From Taeniopygia guttata (Eukaryota; Chordata; Aves; Passeriformes; Estrildidae), in contig NC_133024.1 in the NCBI RefSeq assembly GCF_048771995.1, positions 85,230,501 through 85,294,500 on the forward strand: a stretch of 64,000 nucleotides of DNA. Reading direction: 5' to 3'. The notes under the pieces are model-generated. The model was not told where the DNA came from. It did not search any database and worked only from the letters and a program-made list of their open reading frames with translations. Below are positions 37,043 to 55,222 of the stretch, in pieces; position 1 is the stretch's first letter; each line of letters begins with the position of its first letter. A program made the position numbers and the translations under genes.

Positions 37043-38431
37043 CTGCAGGGGAAAAAAATTGCAGGAATTCAGCATCAGAAGAGTGAATCTTTATTTGCTA
37101 CTTGTTACCCTTTAACAGATTTTATTCTCTTGAAAAATGAGTCAGGCTGAACATTACATGGGAATGAAAGTTTAGTGCTGGTGAGATTAATTTTAAAGCC
37201 CCATGGTTCATGATGTTACAGGCTGATGCACAACAATTTTCTTTTTAACAAACAAAGCAGTGAGTTTTTCAGCTTAGCTTTTCATTAATTTCCATTGAGT
37301 CTTGATAAAGCAAACAGACTCTGGGCAAGATTTATTCTGAGATTGAGGACAAGTAGATCAAAAAGCCCACACACAAGTGTCCAATGACACATTTGTGATA
37401 TGCTATTTACTTAAGCTACCATGACAGAGAAATAGAGGCCTGTACAACATGGCTAACTCAGCCTACAGAGTAATTTGGCTAACTAGCCAGTCAGGACTTA
37501 GAATCATAGAATGGTTTTGGTTGGAAGGGACCTTTAAAGATCAGCCAGTTCTAACCCCTGTGCAATGGACAGGGGCAATTCAGTTGTCTACTCAGAGGCA
37601 TGCAGTGCCCATTTGAGATGCTCTCAGGGAGTTGATATGTACAGCCTGGACTGGCAGATCTAATACTGGATGTGCAGGAGAGTTCTGAGTGGCAGTTTAG
37701 GTAAAGATACCTCACTGAATTGTATCCCTGTCTCCCTTTCAGGGTTGACTAAACAGTACCCTGAACTGCTGTTTGTATTGAACAAAGCTCCATCAGTTGC
37801 AGTGGGAGATAAGACCCCAGCTCATATCTACATACCTTCACTTAGGTGCCCTGTTTTGACTTGGATTTTGCCCATGTCCCTGCCTTAAATGCACAAATTA
37901 GCCTGAAAACTAAGGAATACTTCACCATCAAGTCAGATGCTGAAGCATTTGCTTGTGGGAACCAGTTCACCTGAAGGAAGTTTGCTGCAGGCACCTTGTT
38001 CCAATCTGTGTCTACGGATCCTACGGATGGGGAAGGGCTAGGGGCTGTTCATTCCTTTTGCAGAAAGGAGGCATGCTCCTGCTTTTTGACGTGGTCTGAC
38101 TAAACACATCCCATGCAGCTCCACGACTTTGGGGGCAGGAAGCTGTCTTACCTCCCACAAACCTTTGTCCCTAGAATGCACAGATGGCAGGAAGTGCTAC
38201 TCACAGCCAAATCTGTGACCTGTCTGTCACGTCCTGGCTCAGCTCTTCTGAGCGAGAAAGATATCAAAATTGCCTTTTTTGGCTGTTTTGGAACAAACTA
38301 AGAGCAGACTGAAGAAAGAAAGAATCTCTGCAGTCCTACTTTGCAGATAGCTTTCATATCAAAATAGTTATTTTCCCAATCCAAATCATGCAACAGTCTT
38401 CTAGAATAGTCCATTGCCTTGCCTTGCTCAC
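37043..38431 (-). other. AFF3 last intron
   Basis: A 1.4-kb intron between the last two coding exons. Its only recognisable content is the CR1 fragment at 37500-37650; the rest is unique, with no other coding signal. Confidence 0.9.
37500..37650 (-). mobile_element. CR1 LINE 3' tail in the AFF3 last intron
   Basis: Starts with the well-preserved reverse-complement terminus AGAATCATAGAATGGTTTTG and GGAAGGGACCTTTAAAGATC, then degrades by about 37650. The terminus is closer to consensus than most other copies here, so it may be one of the younger insertions. It shares the AFF3 transcript strand. Confidence 0.92.
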
Positions 38432-38646
38432 CTCTGTTTTCCTTGGCCAGGTTGTCAGCCATCTCCCAGTAGTCATAGCTGTGCAGGATGCTGTTGGTGA
38501 TGCTGACGTGGTTGGCGGCCATCTGATGAATGCGCTGTGGGATGGTGATGATAGGAGATGGGGAAGGGGCCCCCGTGCTCCCCTGGGATCCTACAGAACT
38601 GACTGGAGAAGGGCTAGGGGACATTGGTGATGGAGTTCCTGTGCTC
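38432..38646 (-). CDS. AFF3: AFF3 penultimate coding exon (Ser/Pro linker and start of last CHD helices)
   Basis: The exon is 215 bp, with acceptor TTTCTAG and donor GTGAGC; it begins with one base completing a Lys codon and ends one base into the next codon. It encodes a Ser/Pro-rich linker ([20 protein letters not shown], then a less conserved SPSP stretch) followed by the helical segment [18 protein letters not shown] and [19 protein letters not shown]. The helical part is diagnostic of AFF3 rather than AFF1, AFF2 or AFF4. The linker is the least constrained part of the C-terminal domain and differs from human in several positions. An internal ATG makes a shorter open frame that runs past the donor; that frame is not the real product. 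Confidence 0.96.
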
Positions 38647-38776
38647 CTAGAAACCAGTGTTAATACAGTTATTTAAAAAGTGTTGGGGTTAAAAACACAA
38701 GAGTATCAGAACATACCACAGGTAAAAATATATGCTTTCTAACTGCCAATCTGATATAAATTTCTGTGCAACTTAC

Positions 38777-38826
38777 TTTCCACTGGCACCCCAAGGAGAT
38801 GGATTCTGGTGAGCTTTTGATGAATT
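38777..38826 (-). CDS. AFF3: AFF3 50-bp micro-exon in the CHD linker
   Basis: This short exon sits between a TTTCCAG acceptor and a GTAAGT donor on the minus strand. It reads NSSKAHQNPSPWGASG plus two bases of a Lys codon, matching the human AFF3 linker that follows ALIDYFK. It starts in phase 0 and ends two bases into a codon, agreeing with both neighbours. Only 130 bp of intron separate it from the next exon (38432-38646). At 50 bp it is below the size most ab initio predictors find reliably. Confidence 0.94.
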
Positions 38827-42974
<4,148 letters not shown>

Positions 42975-43929
42975 TCAAACTAATACAGAGTGGAAGGCTG
43001 ACAGCACCTTGCTTACAGTTTTTATCACCATTTGTTGGCAGTACTTCACACTTTGACATGGACTCATGAGCAGAGCTAGGTACTACAGTCAGGGCAGGTC
43101 ATACTGACAAATGCTACAGTGAGGTACTAGTCAAACCATACTCAGAAGGGTCTGGGTTCCCAGGCCTTCATTCTGGCTTGAAGTCTGCACACTTGATCAA
43201 AAGCCTCTCCCATGAAAATAGACATCCTAGAACTCAACATACACATTAAAAAAAAAAAAAACAAAAAAAACCAAAAAAACTTGCAAATGCATAAACAACT
43301 CTTTGAGATATCTTGGGACTTTATTGCAATAGCCTGGATATAGTGAACTTGAGTTATAGTGGATGTATTTTGTATACATCCAGTCGTCTCTTCCAGCAGC
43401 TGGAGATGGCTGGGATAAAGGGAAACCTTGGATCTGGCACAGATTTCAGTGGCCAAGCTTCTCTGTAGGAAACCAGAAAAGAGATTGTGCTGGAGCCTGG
43501 AGTCTACTCCCAGGCTACTTGCCTAATTTGGTCCCCAAAGTAAATCAGGCAGTGGGTTGAAAAATAAAATGTGCTGTACTGGTACTGTCTGCCTCTGTGC
43601 TCCTTTTTAGTCTGCAGAGTGCCACACATCTTTAAAGCTACATAATTAAATGAGAGTAATGGCTATTGACTATAGTAATGTACCACAACAGTCAGTATTC
43701 AGGACACATACACTTTTCTTTGCTACTGGTGTTAGGTGTACCTGTCTGTTTTCTGAATTGAGAATCACCACCACCTCTACTCAGCAAGGTTCTTGGATTG
43801 AAAAAGTGTGAAAACTGGGGCAAGTGTGAAAGTGCCCCACAGTAACACTGTTTTAAAAGCAAAATCCCTGTATGTTTTGCTTTTCGTTTGGCAGCAGAGG
43901 CCTCGTTTTTAAAAGCAGTATTTAGTCTT

Positions 43930-44460
43930 GGAGCCAATCCGGAGCACCAGAAAGTGCCTTGAGTTTGGAAGTGCAGAGTGCTCCCCATCTCCCCGCGCCC
44001 AGGAGCTGCCCACACCTCAGCGAACGCCTCGACTTAGCAAACTGTCCGAGAAAACCCAAAGGCAGGCAGGCAGGCAGGGCTGCCGAGGCAGGCTGAAATG
44101 CCGGCCGTGGCCGCTGGAGGACAGTGTCTCCCCAGGAGAAGCGGGCCGGGAGCGGCGGGCTGGCAGCCTGCCCGGCGGGCGCCGGGAGCAGCCGCGGGAT
44201 GCGGCGGCCGCGCTGCCACCGCCATCACTCTCCCTCTGTCACCTTCACAGGTACAGCGCATATGCAAATGGTGTCAGCTCATCTGCTGGCTGGCAGACGG
44301 TGAGTTAGGATTGCCATTCATCGCCCAGAGAAGGCTCCGTCTGCTTTCCCTCGCGCTGACCTTTCTCCTGCTGGAACAGATGCAGCGGCTCCCTGAATTT
44401 GGATGTGCTTCTGCACGCACCAAAGCGCTCCGGCAGTTCTCAGCAAGCCTTTGTAATATG
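43930..44460. promoter_or_regulatory. Intragenic CpG island within an AFF3 intron
   Basis: CpG-rich DNA peaks at 44090-44220, followed by an octamer-containing segment (ATATGCAAAT at 44260-44269) and then AT-rich DNA. A short (GGCA)n run lies at 44060-44080. It is a candidate alternative AFF3 promoter, antisense promoter or enhancer. Any sense transcript starting here would encode only the last four AFF3 coding exons. Confidence 0.6.
44251..44299 (+). other. Splice-site-flanked 49-bp segment on the strand opposite AFF3
   Basis: A long pyrimidine tract (CACTCTCCCTCTGTCACC) plus TTCACAG precedes this stretch and GTGAGTT follows it, so it is bounded by near-consensus acceptor and donor. No protein family is recognised. 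It could be an exon of an antisense noncoding RNA, or chance. Confidence 0.3.
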
Positions 44461-45236
44461 GCTTTATATGCCCTTTTTTAACCGTTCTTTAGTCATTTTC
44501 CCACCTAAGCATTTTTAAAGCAATTTCCACTAATGCATTCTGTGGGCCTCCCGATGGAACAGAAAACCAGTGACAGAGAAAGGGCATTAAAAAAAAAAAA
44601 AGCATCTCTGAATATTTTGTTCCTTTTTATACAAATGATTAATTAGGACTCCTTCTTTATGGAGGCTAAAGATGCATTTAATTTGGATTTTTAACAGATG
44701 GTTAATAGATGTTAAAAACACACTTGCTGATTGTAAATGTCCACTTACTGTGACTCAGTAACCATGTAATAGGTATTTTATGTATTAACCACAATGATAT
44801 TAAATTAAAACTTGATTTTAATAACATTCTAGTATTTTACTAGCAATCAAAAACTCTCATATAGAATCTAAGGTGCTTACATATATGTTTAGAAATCTCA
44901 ATTTAAGAGATAATCCACGAGGCTTAATTATCCCCATCACCATATTGCCCTTCATATAACATAAATATAATTTATGATTATTGAGCCTAAAATGTCAGCC
45001 ACAAAAGAACTTACCGAGCTGTTGGTACAAAAGTACATCACTCGTAAAAACAACAAACCATCAGGCATTTAAAAATTAATTATACTGATGTACCATAGCC
45101 AACCTGTCACAATTAATAAATAAGTATGAATTGCTTATTTACAGAGACAGAATGCAGACTTGGTATGGTGATACAAGGGCTGGACCTTCCCAGAGAAGAA
45201 ATTATTATCCTAATTTTAATAGAGAACATAATTCTA

Positions 45237-47624
<2,388 letters not shown>

Positions 47625-50243
47625 CTAGAGAGAAAAAATAAGGACACAGAGATGTAGTGTAATCATCAAGATGTTGTTACATTTGACGGGATTTTCTCAA
47701 CAAATATTGTAAACTTGACACAAGTTTATCTTCAGGTACACAACTTTGCCTGTGAGAAAGCTAATACCCATCAAACCCGGTGCATCAGTGAAAATCATAA
47801 GATACAGAAAATAAAACTAAAAAAGGGTCTGAGATAGGATTTGTTCCATAGTCTTGTGTCCAAAGAAGGGTCAGCTGTGCCTAGGACATTTCCAACAGTG
47901 TTTGTTAAAGCTCTTCCAGTGCTGGAAATTCCACAAACTCATGCTGCCTTTTGTTCCAGCTTTCATCTTTCATTAAAAAGGGTTTCACACATCTTTGCAA
48001 GTTTTTTTATCATTCAGCAAAGAATGGTAACAGATATCGTGAACTAAGAGAAGAGAATTAAATACTTTGACTACTAACTCTTATACAAAGGCTCATCTCT
48101 GTTCTCCTGTCTTTATCCCTACCATTTTCAGCATTGTTCTCCTCTAGTCAGGAATTTGCTTTCTATATCCTTCTCCTCTTTCAGGGACTGCTCTGCAGCC
48201 TCAGCATCTTCTGCCATCCTCCTTTCTTACCCTTTTTCTTCTCCTGTTTTTGGTACTTCTTTGACTTTGTGTATTTTTGTGCACTTATGTGCCTATACAT
48301 GCACATCCTCAGTAACACTGTACATGCAAATCTGCATCTAATATTCACATGTGTACACTTACATGCCACTTATCTGCCCTCAGAATTTAATTTTTCATGT
48401 GAAGAGAGAGATGAATCATACTAATACCTCTCTGTCCTGACTTCTCTCTCCTTCAGTCAGAACTCCTGCGGTACATAAAGCCCATTAATGGACTGGATGC
48501 ATTTGGTTGAAATCTGATGCACACAGTGAAAGGTTAATGGACCTTATTCTTTTCTAAGGGATAAAGATTTTAAATAGTAACTTTGGAATGGCACACTAGC
48601 TTCAATCTATTTTAGGTTCTTATATGACTCCCACTGTGATCATACCAGAGAACTTCACAAACTTTTTATTATATTTCTCCCCCTGATGCTCCAGTGCGGG
48701 TGGAAGTGCTATTATCCCAATTTCACAGATGGGGGACTGAGGAGCAGAGAGACTTAGAGTAATTTTCAAGCTGCTCACTGTGAGTGCCTGTGTCAGGTAG
48801 TGCAGTGCCAAAGTAGGAGATGCTGAGCCCAGCAAAGTGATTCAAAGTGCCTGGAGGCACTTTGGCAATATGGCATTTTCCCCAGGATGCCTACACAGCC
48901 AGGGAGGGAGAGGAAGCACCTGCGAAGGGCTGTTTATAAGGTGTAAGTAAGGTGCTGGTCCACTGTGTAGGGAAGCTGAATGTGGAGGATATTTCAATCA
49001 CCTGATACTGATAGAAAGCTATTTAAACCGTGCCTAGGTGACTTTCATGAAGCAAACTTGTGGCACAGCAGAGATTAATGCTTGCAACTCCGCTTTCTGG
49101 GAGTCTACCATAAAAACATTTCTCTCCAGGCTAACAATTTCCTTTGCATATTAAGTGATCCTTTCCATTCTGTTTAAAGCAACACACTAAAATTCACCAT
49201 TTGTACTTCACAATATTTCCTGATTTTAAGACTCACTTTAGAGTAATATGGAACTGAATAAACCACAGAAATTTGTGCTAATAAACTCAGGTAGAGTGTA
49301 AAACTCGGTGTTAGTGTTCTAAATTAAGGACCTGCTTCTGCTTCCTTGGCCTCTCTACATTCTGCACAGCTGAGAAAAACCTTTCTTCTTTCCTAATGGT
49401 ATTACAACAAACTGTCTGTCTGACAGAGCAAGACAGGAATGCAGTTACCTCCACCAGCAGCTACCCTAATGCAGGGTCCCGTTCCATATACTGCCATCCC
49501 AAAGACCTCACATTGTTCTGGCTTATCTGTGGCACTTGTCAAACAAAGCCTTGCAGAGAACTGAGGGACAGCTAAGGAGAGCTCTGCTGCAGCGCTGCAT
49601 ATTTTGCAATATGCAAATAACAAACCCATTTGTTTGGAAAGACAAGCATTTCTTCAGTCCTCCATATAACCTCAGATTCCCCTTTTTCTTTCTGGCTACA
49701 TTTTTAGACGGGTTAAAGCCAGGCTGAAGAATCTGTTTGTTGCAACAGTACTCTGTGTGCTAGGTGTTCCTCTAGGGTTACAAAAATTCTTTGTGTGCTT
49801 CTGATTATGTTGGGAAACATCTGCCACGAAACCAGGATTCTTTTGGCACTGAAAAGCCAAAGCTCTTAAAAAAAAAGTGCAAGTACCTCAGCTACCAGAC
49901 CAAATTTGGAGGGAGATGCAATTATAGGACCTAGACAGCTAGTTAAGCTGACAAGATAGGTATGTGGATCTTTTACGCAGCCTCCATTACTATAGTTACT
50001 AATTAAAGCAAAGGGATAAATGGAAAGTTTTATTTAGCCAGGCCTTTATCTCAGTAAGTCATTATTTGTTAAGTCATAGTTTACTGGGCTATGAACATTT
50101 GATTATATAAACATTTCTTAATTTAACAAGCCTAGCCATCCTTATAATAGATTTTATAATTACCCCAGCAATACTGTGCTGATGAAGAAACTGCATTACA
50201 AAAATTATTTGGAGCAATGTAACTGGAAAGAAAATGTTCTCAC
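47625..50243 (-). other. AFF3 intron with a MIR-like SINE
   Basis: A 2.6-kb intron. The MIR-like SINE at 48640-48835 is the only repeat recognised. Remaining sequence is unique and AT-rich, with no further exon seen. Confidence 0.85.
48640..48835 (+). mobile_element. MIR-like CORE-SINE relic in an AFF3 intron
   Basis: The block GTGCTATTATCCCAATTTCA, CAGATGGGGGACTGAGGAGC, AGAGAGACTTAGAGTAATTT matches the 3' half of MIR (TATTATCCCCATTTTACAGA, GGAAACTGAGGCACAGAGAG). The 5' half is weaker. Confidence 0.72.
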
Positions 50244-50307
50244 CATTGCATCTGCTTTATGCTTCTTCCGTTTAGCTTCCTGCATAAAGTAATCTGCATT
50301 GCGTGGT
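50244..50307 (-). CDS. AFF3: AFF3 exon opening the C-terminal homology domain
   Basis: A 64-bp exon with acceptor CTGGTAG and donor GTGAGA. After one base completing a split codon it reads [20 protein letters not shown] and M in 21 codons, ending in phase 0 to join VEKFGK. The human counterpart is [20 protein letters not shown]. This lysine- and arginine-rich helix starts the C-terminal homology domain. It is separated from the next upstream exon by a 12.7-kb intron, the longest complete one in the window. Confidence 0.95.
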
Positions 50308-51589
50308 CTACCAGGGGAAAATAAGAAGACATTTTATTATTTTCTGAAGTGCAGAATATTTTAAGGTTATTTTTCCCCTTATTTTAAACCTGATTTACAA
50401 GCATCTTTTATGAAGAAAATACACTTATCGTGTAACCATGCATCTTCTATTTTCAAATTTCTGTCTGTGGAGACAATAGCATTTATGGCTGTTCTTGTTC
50501 TTTAGAAGTCAGTGATTCAAGTAAAGAAAGGCTAATAAAATGCATTTTTATGGATTATATAAACTGCTTCCCAAATTAGTGCAGTTCTGATCTGCAAAAT
50601 GGATACATGTGCTGAGCAGAAAAAGATATTCTGTCTTCTCCTCTTCCTGGTGCTTGCTTACCTCTTTTTCTATTCCTCTATGTACAGTGTTATTTGCCTT
50701 GGCTACTCCTTCCTTTCAAAACAAGTGTGTGTTCAATCTCTCCACTTTGAAAACACACACTGAACCTGCTTGCCTCCACAGCTACATCTTGCTCTTGTCC
50801 CTCTTATCTGTAAGAATGCTGAGTACTGTTTACTTTTGCTTCCTGGAGTTCATCTCTGACTCAGTGCTGGGCCACCTGCTGCAATTCCACTGGTATTCCT
50901 CATGCCAATTTCTCCATTGATTTCTCCTCAAATAGATCTGGGAGATTCCAACCCTTCCTTAACCTACTTGACCTACTGGCTGCAGGACACAAAGTCAACT
51001 TGTTTCTGTCCTGAAATTCACAAGTGCATTTGTAAACAGATTTATCCACTCTAATTCAAACTGGAAACAAAATGATGTCTCCTTGTCACTGTGTCAGTGA
51101 GCTCCTCATGGCTGAAGCTAATTTCTTCATCTCCTCCCACAAGCTCTCTCTAGGGCACATTTATAAGTCACTGTGGAGAAGAGCCATTTGCTGTGTCATT
51201 TCAGACCATAACCTTGCATATTCGGTCACTGCCCCTCATAAAAGTCTTCACATTTCCTGACCCTGCAGATTCTTCCTGTCTCATATACGTGGGAGGTGAC
51301 CTTTCTCTACTCAACTAAAATATGTCCTGGTTCTTCTTAGCTTATACTGTGGTTACTACATCCTTGTCTCTCTCAGAGAGGGAAGTTTTGACTTGCAAAA
51401 CAGTTTTCTTAGTATCAGTTGGAGTGTCATTCCCTTGTCCTCATTTCAAGAAAACAAGATATTCTGAGTATTTGGAGTATGAATTCTGATGTTTTTACTA
51501 CTCATGCTTTTAAGAGCTTGGTGTTGTAAACGATATGCTATTATTGCCATTCAGCAATCTGTTGTATGTTAACTCCAATAGGCAGCTCA

Positions 51590-52030
51590 GCTACACACAC
51601 TCACTCACTCACTTCCCTCCCATGGGATGGGAGAGACAATCAGGAGAGTAAAAGTGTGGAAGAGTAAAAGTAAGAAAACTTGCACATTTAGATAAAGACA
51701 AACTAACATATAAATCAAAGTACAACAAGGAATTAATCCACTGCTTCCCATGGGCAGGCAGGTGTTTAGCCATCACATGGAAAGCAGGGTTTCAATGTGA
51801 TTAATAGTGACTTTGGAAGAGAAATGCCATCACTCCAAATATTCACCCCTTCCTCCTTCTTCTCTCAGCTTTATATACTGAGCATGACACCATGGGGTGG
51901 TCAGCAGGGGTCAGCTGTCCCAGCTGTGTCCCTTCCCAACTCCTTGTGCAACCCCAGCCTCCCTCTTGGAGGTGTGGGGTGAGAGGCAGAAAAGGCCTCA
52001 AGGCAGTAAAGGCCTTGAGACTATCCCCGC
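51590..52030 (-). mobile_element. LTR-retrovirus-derived fossil segment in an AFF3 intron
   Basis: Segments CTTCCCATGGGCAGGCAGGT, GTTTAGCCATCACATGGAAA, CAGCTTTATATACTGAGCAT, CAGCTGTCCCAGCTGTGTCC and CTCCTTGTGCAACCCCAGCC match, by recollection, a repeat associated with endogenous retroviruses abundant in bird genomes, here in reverse orientation. The copy is partial and non-functional. It shares the AFF3 transcript strand. Confidence 0.6.
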
Positions 52031-54213
52031 CCAAAAAATTCATATCCCTAACTTTTTTTTCTTGAAAGTGGGATTTCTGAGCACATGTATTCAACAAAAT
52101 GTTTTGTGTCAGTCAGAGAAGATGCAGATCTAAAAAGTGAAGTGGAATGAATGAGTAAAACATTGGTGCTGATAGCAGTAAGAACATGCTCAGATCCATA
52201 ACTGAGGTAAGTGGGGCATGGGAGAACCTCTTGACAGAAGCAGGCAGCCATACAACCTCCTCAAGAACATAATATTTGAACAGTGGATTTCCTCAGTCTG
52301 TTTTTTTCTACTTATGTGCACACAGCTTTAAGGACAGTTAATTGCATGAGGAAGTTATTCAACCTTATTTTGAAGAGAAAAAAGGCTAAATATAACTAGA
52401 TAGAAATGAGATTCAAAGAATGATTTCTGTCCTGAAGACCTTGTAGATAAGAAAAGTAGTTCCTTTGTTCCAACTCTCTTTTAAATATTCTCCTACAGAG
52501 TGAAATTTCACCCCAGCTTACTCTACCTATTAGGTCAGAAAGGGAACTAGACAGATTTGTGTCTTAGTCTCATAATCTACTGCCAATGCAAATACTTCCT
52601 ATGTCCCAGAAGACATTCTTAATAAGAAGAATGATCTGAAACTGGTCTTGGTCAGTTATAAAATATTACACATTGAAACAGTCTTATCTCCATGCAGAAA
52701 AATAGCTATGCCTTCAGAAACACTGAATGCATTTTAAAAAAAATGTTAAGTTCTCTGTCTCTTTGTCTTGTGCAATGACCTAGGGAAGATGGTTTACTGT
52801 GAAAACTCAAAAAACAAAGCCAAGTAGAACAAACCAAGTCTCATCCCTCTGAACTGATGAAAGTGATGAACTTTTACATGAGCCTGTCAGACTCAGGTCG
52901 TTAAAGTACATCCCCTCCAGTATTCCTCCTATATATCACCCAGCACTATATGCCTAATTTTCTTGTCTGAAGCATCGTAAGAGGCTGTAAAAACAAAGTG
53001 AGATAACACAATGTAATTATGGTCGACTTATTTATATGTTAATTGTAAAATGGTTTTCAACCTGCAGCAGGATTTATTTTCCTGAGTTATGATTAGCAAT
53101 GAAAGTATTAGCAGGAGACATGAACATTCCTGAACCAAGAAGACTTGCATTGAGGGCCTTGCTATGGGATGGTTAAGCCTAACACAGAAACTGAAGCCAT
53201 TGGTTTGTACTAAGCTGCTTGCAAAATCTAATATAAAAAAAGAAGCTATTAAAATGCCATTTTAAAGCAAAGCATAAATATATTCTACATGTGAACATTT
53301 AGGTATTTCCATAGGCAAAATACAAGATTGATTTAAAAATCAGGGCATGCCTAACAGAAATTAAGATGCATTGGGAAAAAATGGATAGGGTATCATTTTT
53401 ATTAGCTTCTTAAACAGAACTTGTTCAGTACTGTTAATAAACATGCCAAGTCAAATTCTGATGTCTTTATGCCACCTATGAAATACTACTCTTTAATTTA
53501 TTGCTACATGTTAATGACCTTTCTATTCAGATAACTAATGTGCATGTTAGGTGAAAATGGGAAGCTGAAATATCCAATAGATTCAATGTATGTTTTTGTA
53601 TCATTTTAGTAACAAAAAGGGATGCTTAATTTAATTATTTTCTAGGGTTTTTTTAATGAGAGTTAAAGGTTTCAAGTTCAGTTTTGTTTAGGTTCCCACT
53701 GCTCATGAACATAATCTGCCTTTTTAAATTCAGTGTACTAGTTTAAATTATTATGTCATGAAGTAAAAAAATAAGAAAAACACCCTATTTTTTGGGCTTC
53801 TTGAAGATAAGAAGTTGCCTGAGCTCACGGACATATGCAGACACATGAGAAAACTGATGCATAAACTAATTATTCTGGATAGCTCTTTTTCATACTGCAC
53901 ATTTTTTATCTATGAAGTTTGTTAGTCATATCCTGATTTTACAGACTCTGAAGTTACAGTGACCAATAACCCATGTCTGCTACAAACATGAAGGTCCATG
54001 CAAACCTCCTCTTTAGCTTGACCTATTTAGTTATGTTGGTGATAATCTCAGACTGGAGACTTTACACGTAATGTCACTGGATGCTAATTTCAGATACTAT
54101 ATGTTATTGAAGAGAGGCATCTTGAGGAAAAGCAAATGTGTTTTCCCACTGATGAGATTCAGAAAGATCTGTGGCTAAACCCTTTTCAGGTCTTTGGTCC
54201 CAGCTTTGCAATC

Positions 54214-54331
54214 CCCCTGCAGGTCACAGCCTTACTATAGCCTGAGAAATGAGAGAACAGGAAAAAATTTTAACTCCCCTGCAGATCACATCCTTGCCAC
54301 AGCCAGAGAACCAAGAGAATAACAAAATTTC
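54214..54331. repeat. Degenerate tandem duplication, 62-bp period
   Basis: CCCCTGCAGGTCACAGCCTT...GAGAAATGAGAGAACAGG recurs 62 bp later as CCCCTGCAGATCACATCCTT...GAGAACCAAGAGAATAAC. Two units, clearly diverged. Confidence 0.75.
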
Positions 54332-54769
54332 TGGTACCAGGCTACTGGTTGAACTGGAGTGCCTGTGAGCAGCAGAAGCAGCACTGGAGACTCTTTATGT
54401 TTACCGGTCATGAATGTAAACTGAAGTTGCAAGAAAACTTATTCAGTGACTTCTGGTTTTCAGACAATTGGGTCAGATTCTCCTCTTAAGTTAGCTACAA
54501 CTGTATATATCTATAGGCATCAGCACTTTCACTCCAGATTTACAAACAGAATTCAGACATCTTGTTAAAAAAAATTAAAAAGAAGTCTGACTTCAAATTA
54601 ACAGGTAGAGACAAATGTTTTATCTCTATTAAACTGCACAAGAAAGTATTTTGTTTCTGAATATCTGATTGTTGGTACTTTTAGAAATATAGTCCTCTTC
54701 AACAAAGCCAAAAAGGAGTTCTAATACACTGCTGTAATGCATCTCATATATCTCTCTGAATGGCAAGAG

Positions 54770-55222
54770 AAAGAGCGTAAAGCATTAGAGCCAACTAAGT
54801 CAGGCCGCTGGTGAATTCTCCCTGGGATCAAGTGTCATTATGTGAAACTGGCTGCTCTCGAGGAGAATTTACCCTACTCTGTTGATTGGGGAAAGCAATC
54901 AAGTACCGCTGGAACGATTTCAACGCATTCTCAGTCTACACTAAGCAGTCACCTAGGCACTGCAACAGAATCCAGCCTTTTACAGAACAACCCCCCCATG
55001 GCTAGATCTGATAGTACAAACAAGGCCAGGCTTCCTTTTCAGCAGTGGCATTCAAACCATTTATGACTTTGACAAGGGCAGCCTCAGTAGCATGGCTGTG
55101 GCTGAATCCAGGATGAAATTTATCAAACAATCCACTACTGTCCAGTATTTCTCCCACTCGCCTTGGCACCACTTTCTCTGGGAGCTTGTTGAAAACCAGC
55201 AGGAAGGACAGCATATCCATTG
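54770..55222 (-). mobile_element. Ancient L2/CR1-like LINE reverse-transcriptase relic
   Basis: The minus strand encodes a recognisable start of a non-LTR reverse transcriptase: FNKLPEKVVPRRVGEILDSS, then LFDKFHPGFSHSHATEAALV and KVINGLNATAEKEAW, matching the family pattern LLDxFQSGFRPGHSTETALI. A further downstream piece (ALKSFQRYLIAFPNQQS) resembles the WFxSYLxxRxQxV motif in another frame. It is heavily decayed, with the catalytic region lost between the pieces. Confidence 0.75.

Noticed and set aside
38298-38624. The 108-codon minus-strand frame starting at an internal ATG
   Set aside because: Its first part is the real AFF3 exon, but it starts at an internal Met and runs past the GTGAGC donor into intron; the spliced exon replaces it.
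43928-44481. Open frames of about 126 codons across the intragenic CpG island
   Set aside because: Mutually overlapping frames on both strands, driven by GC content, with no homology recognised.
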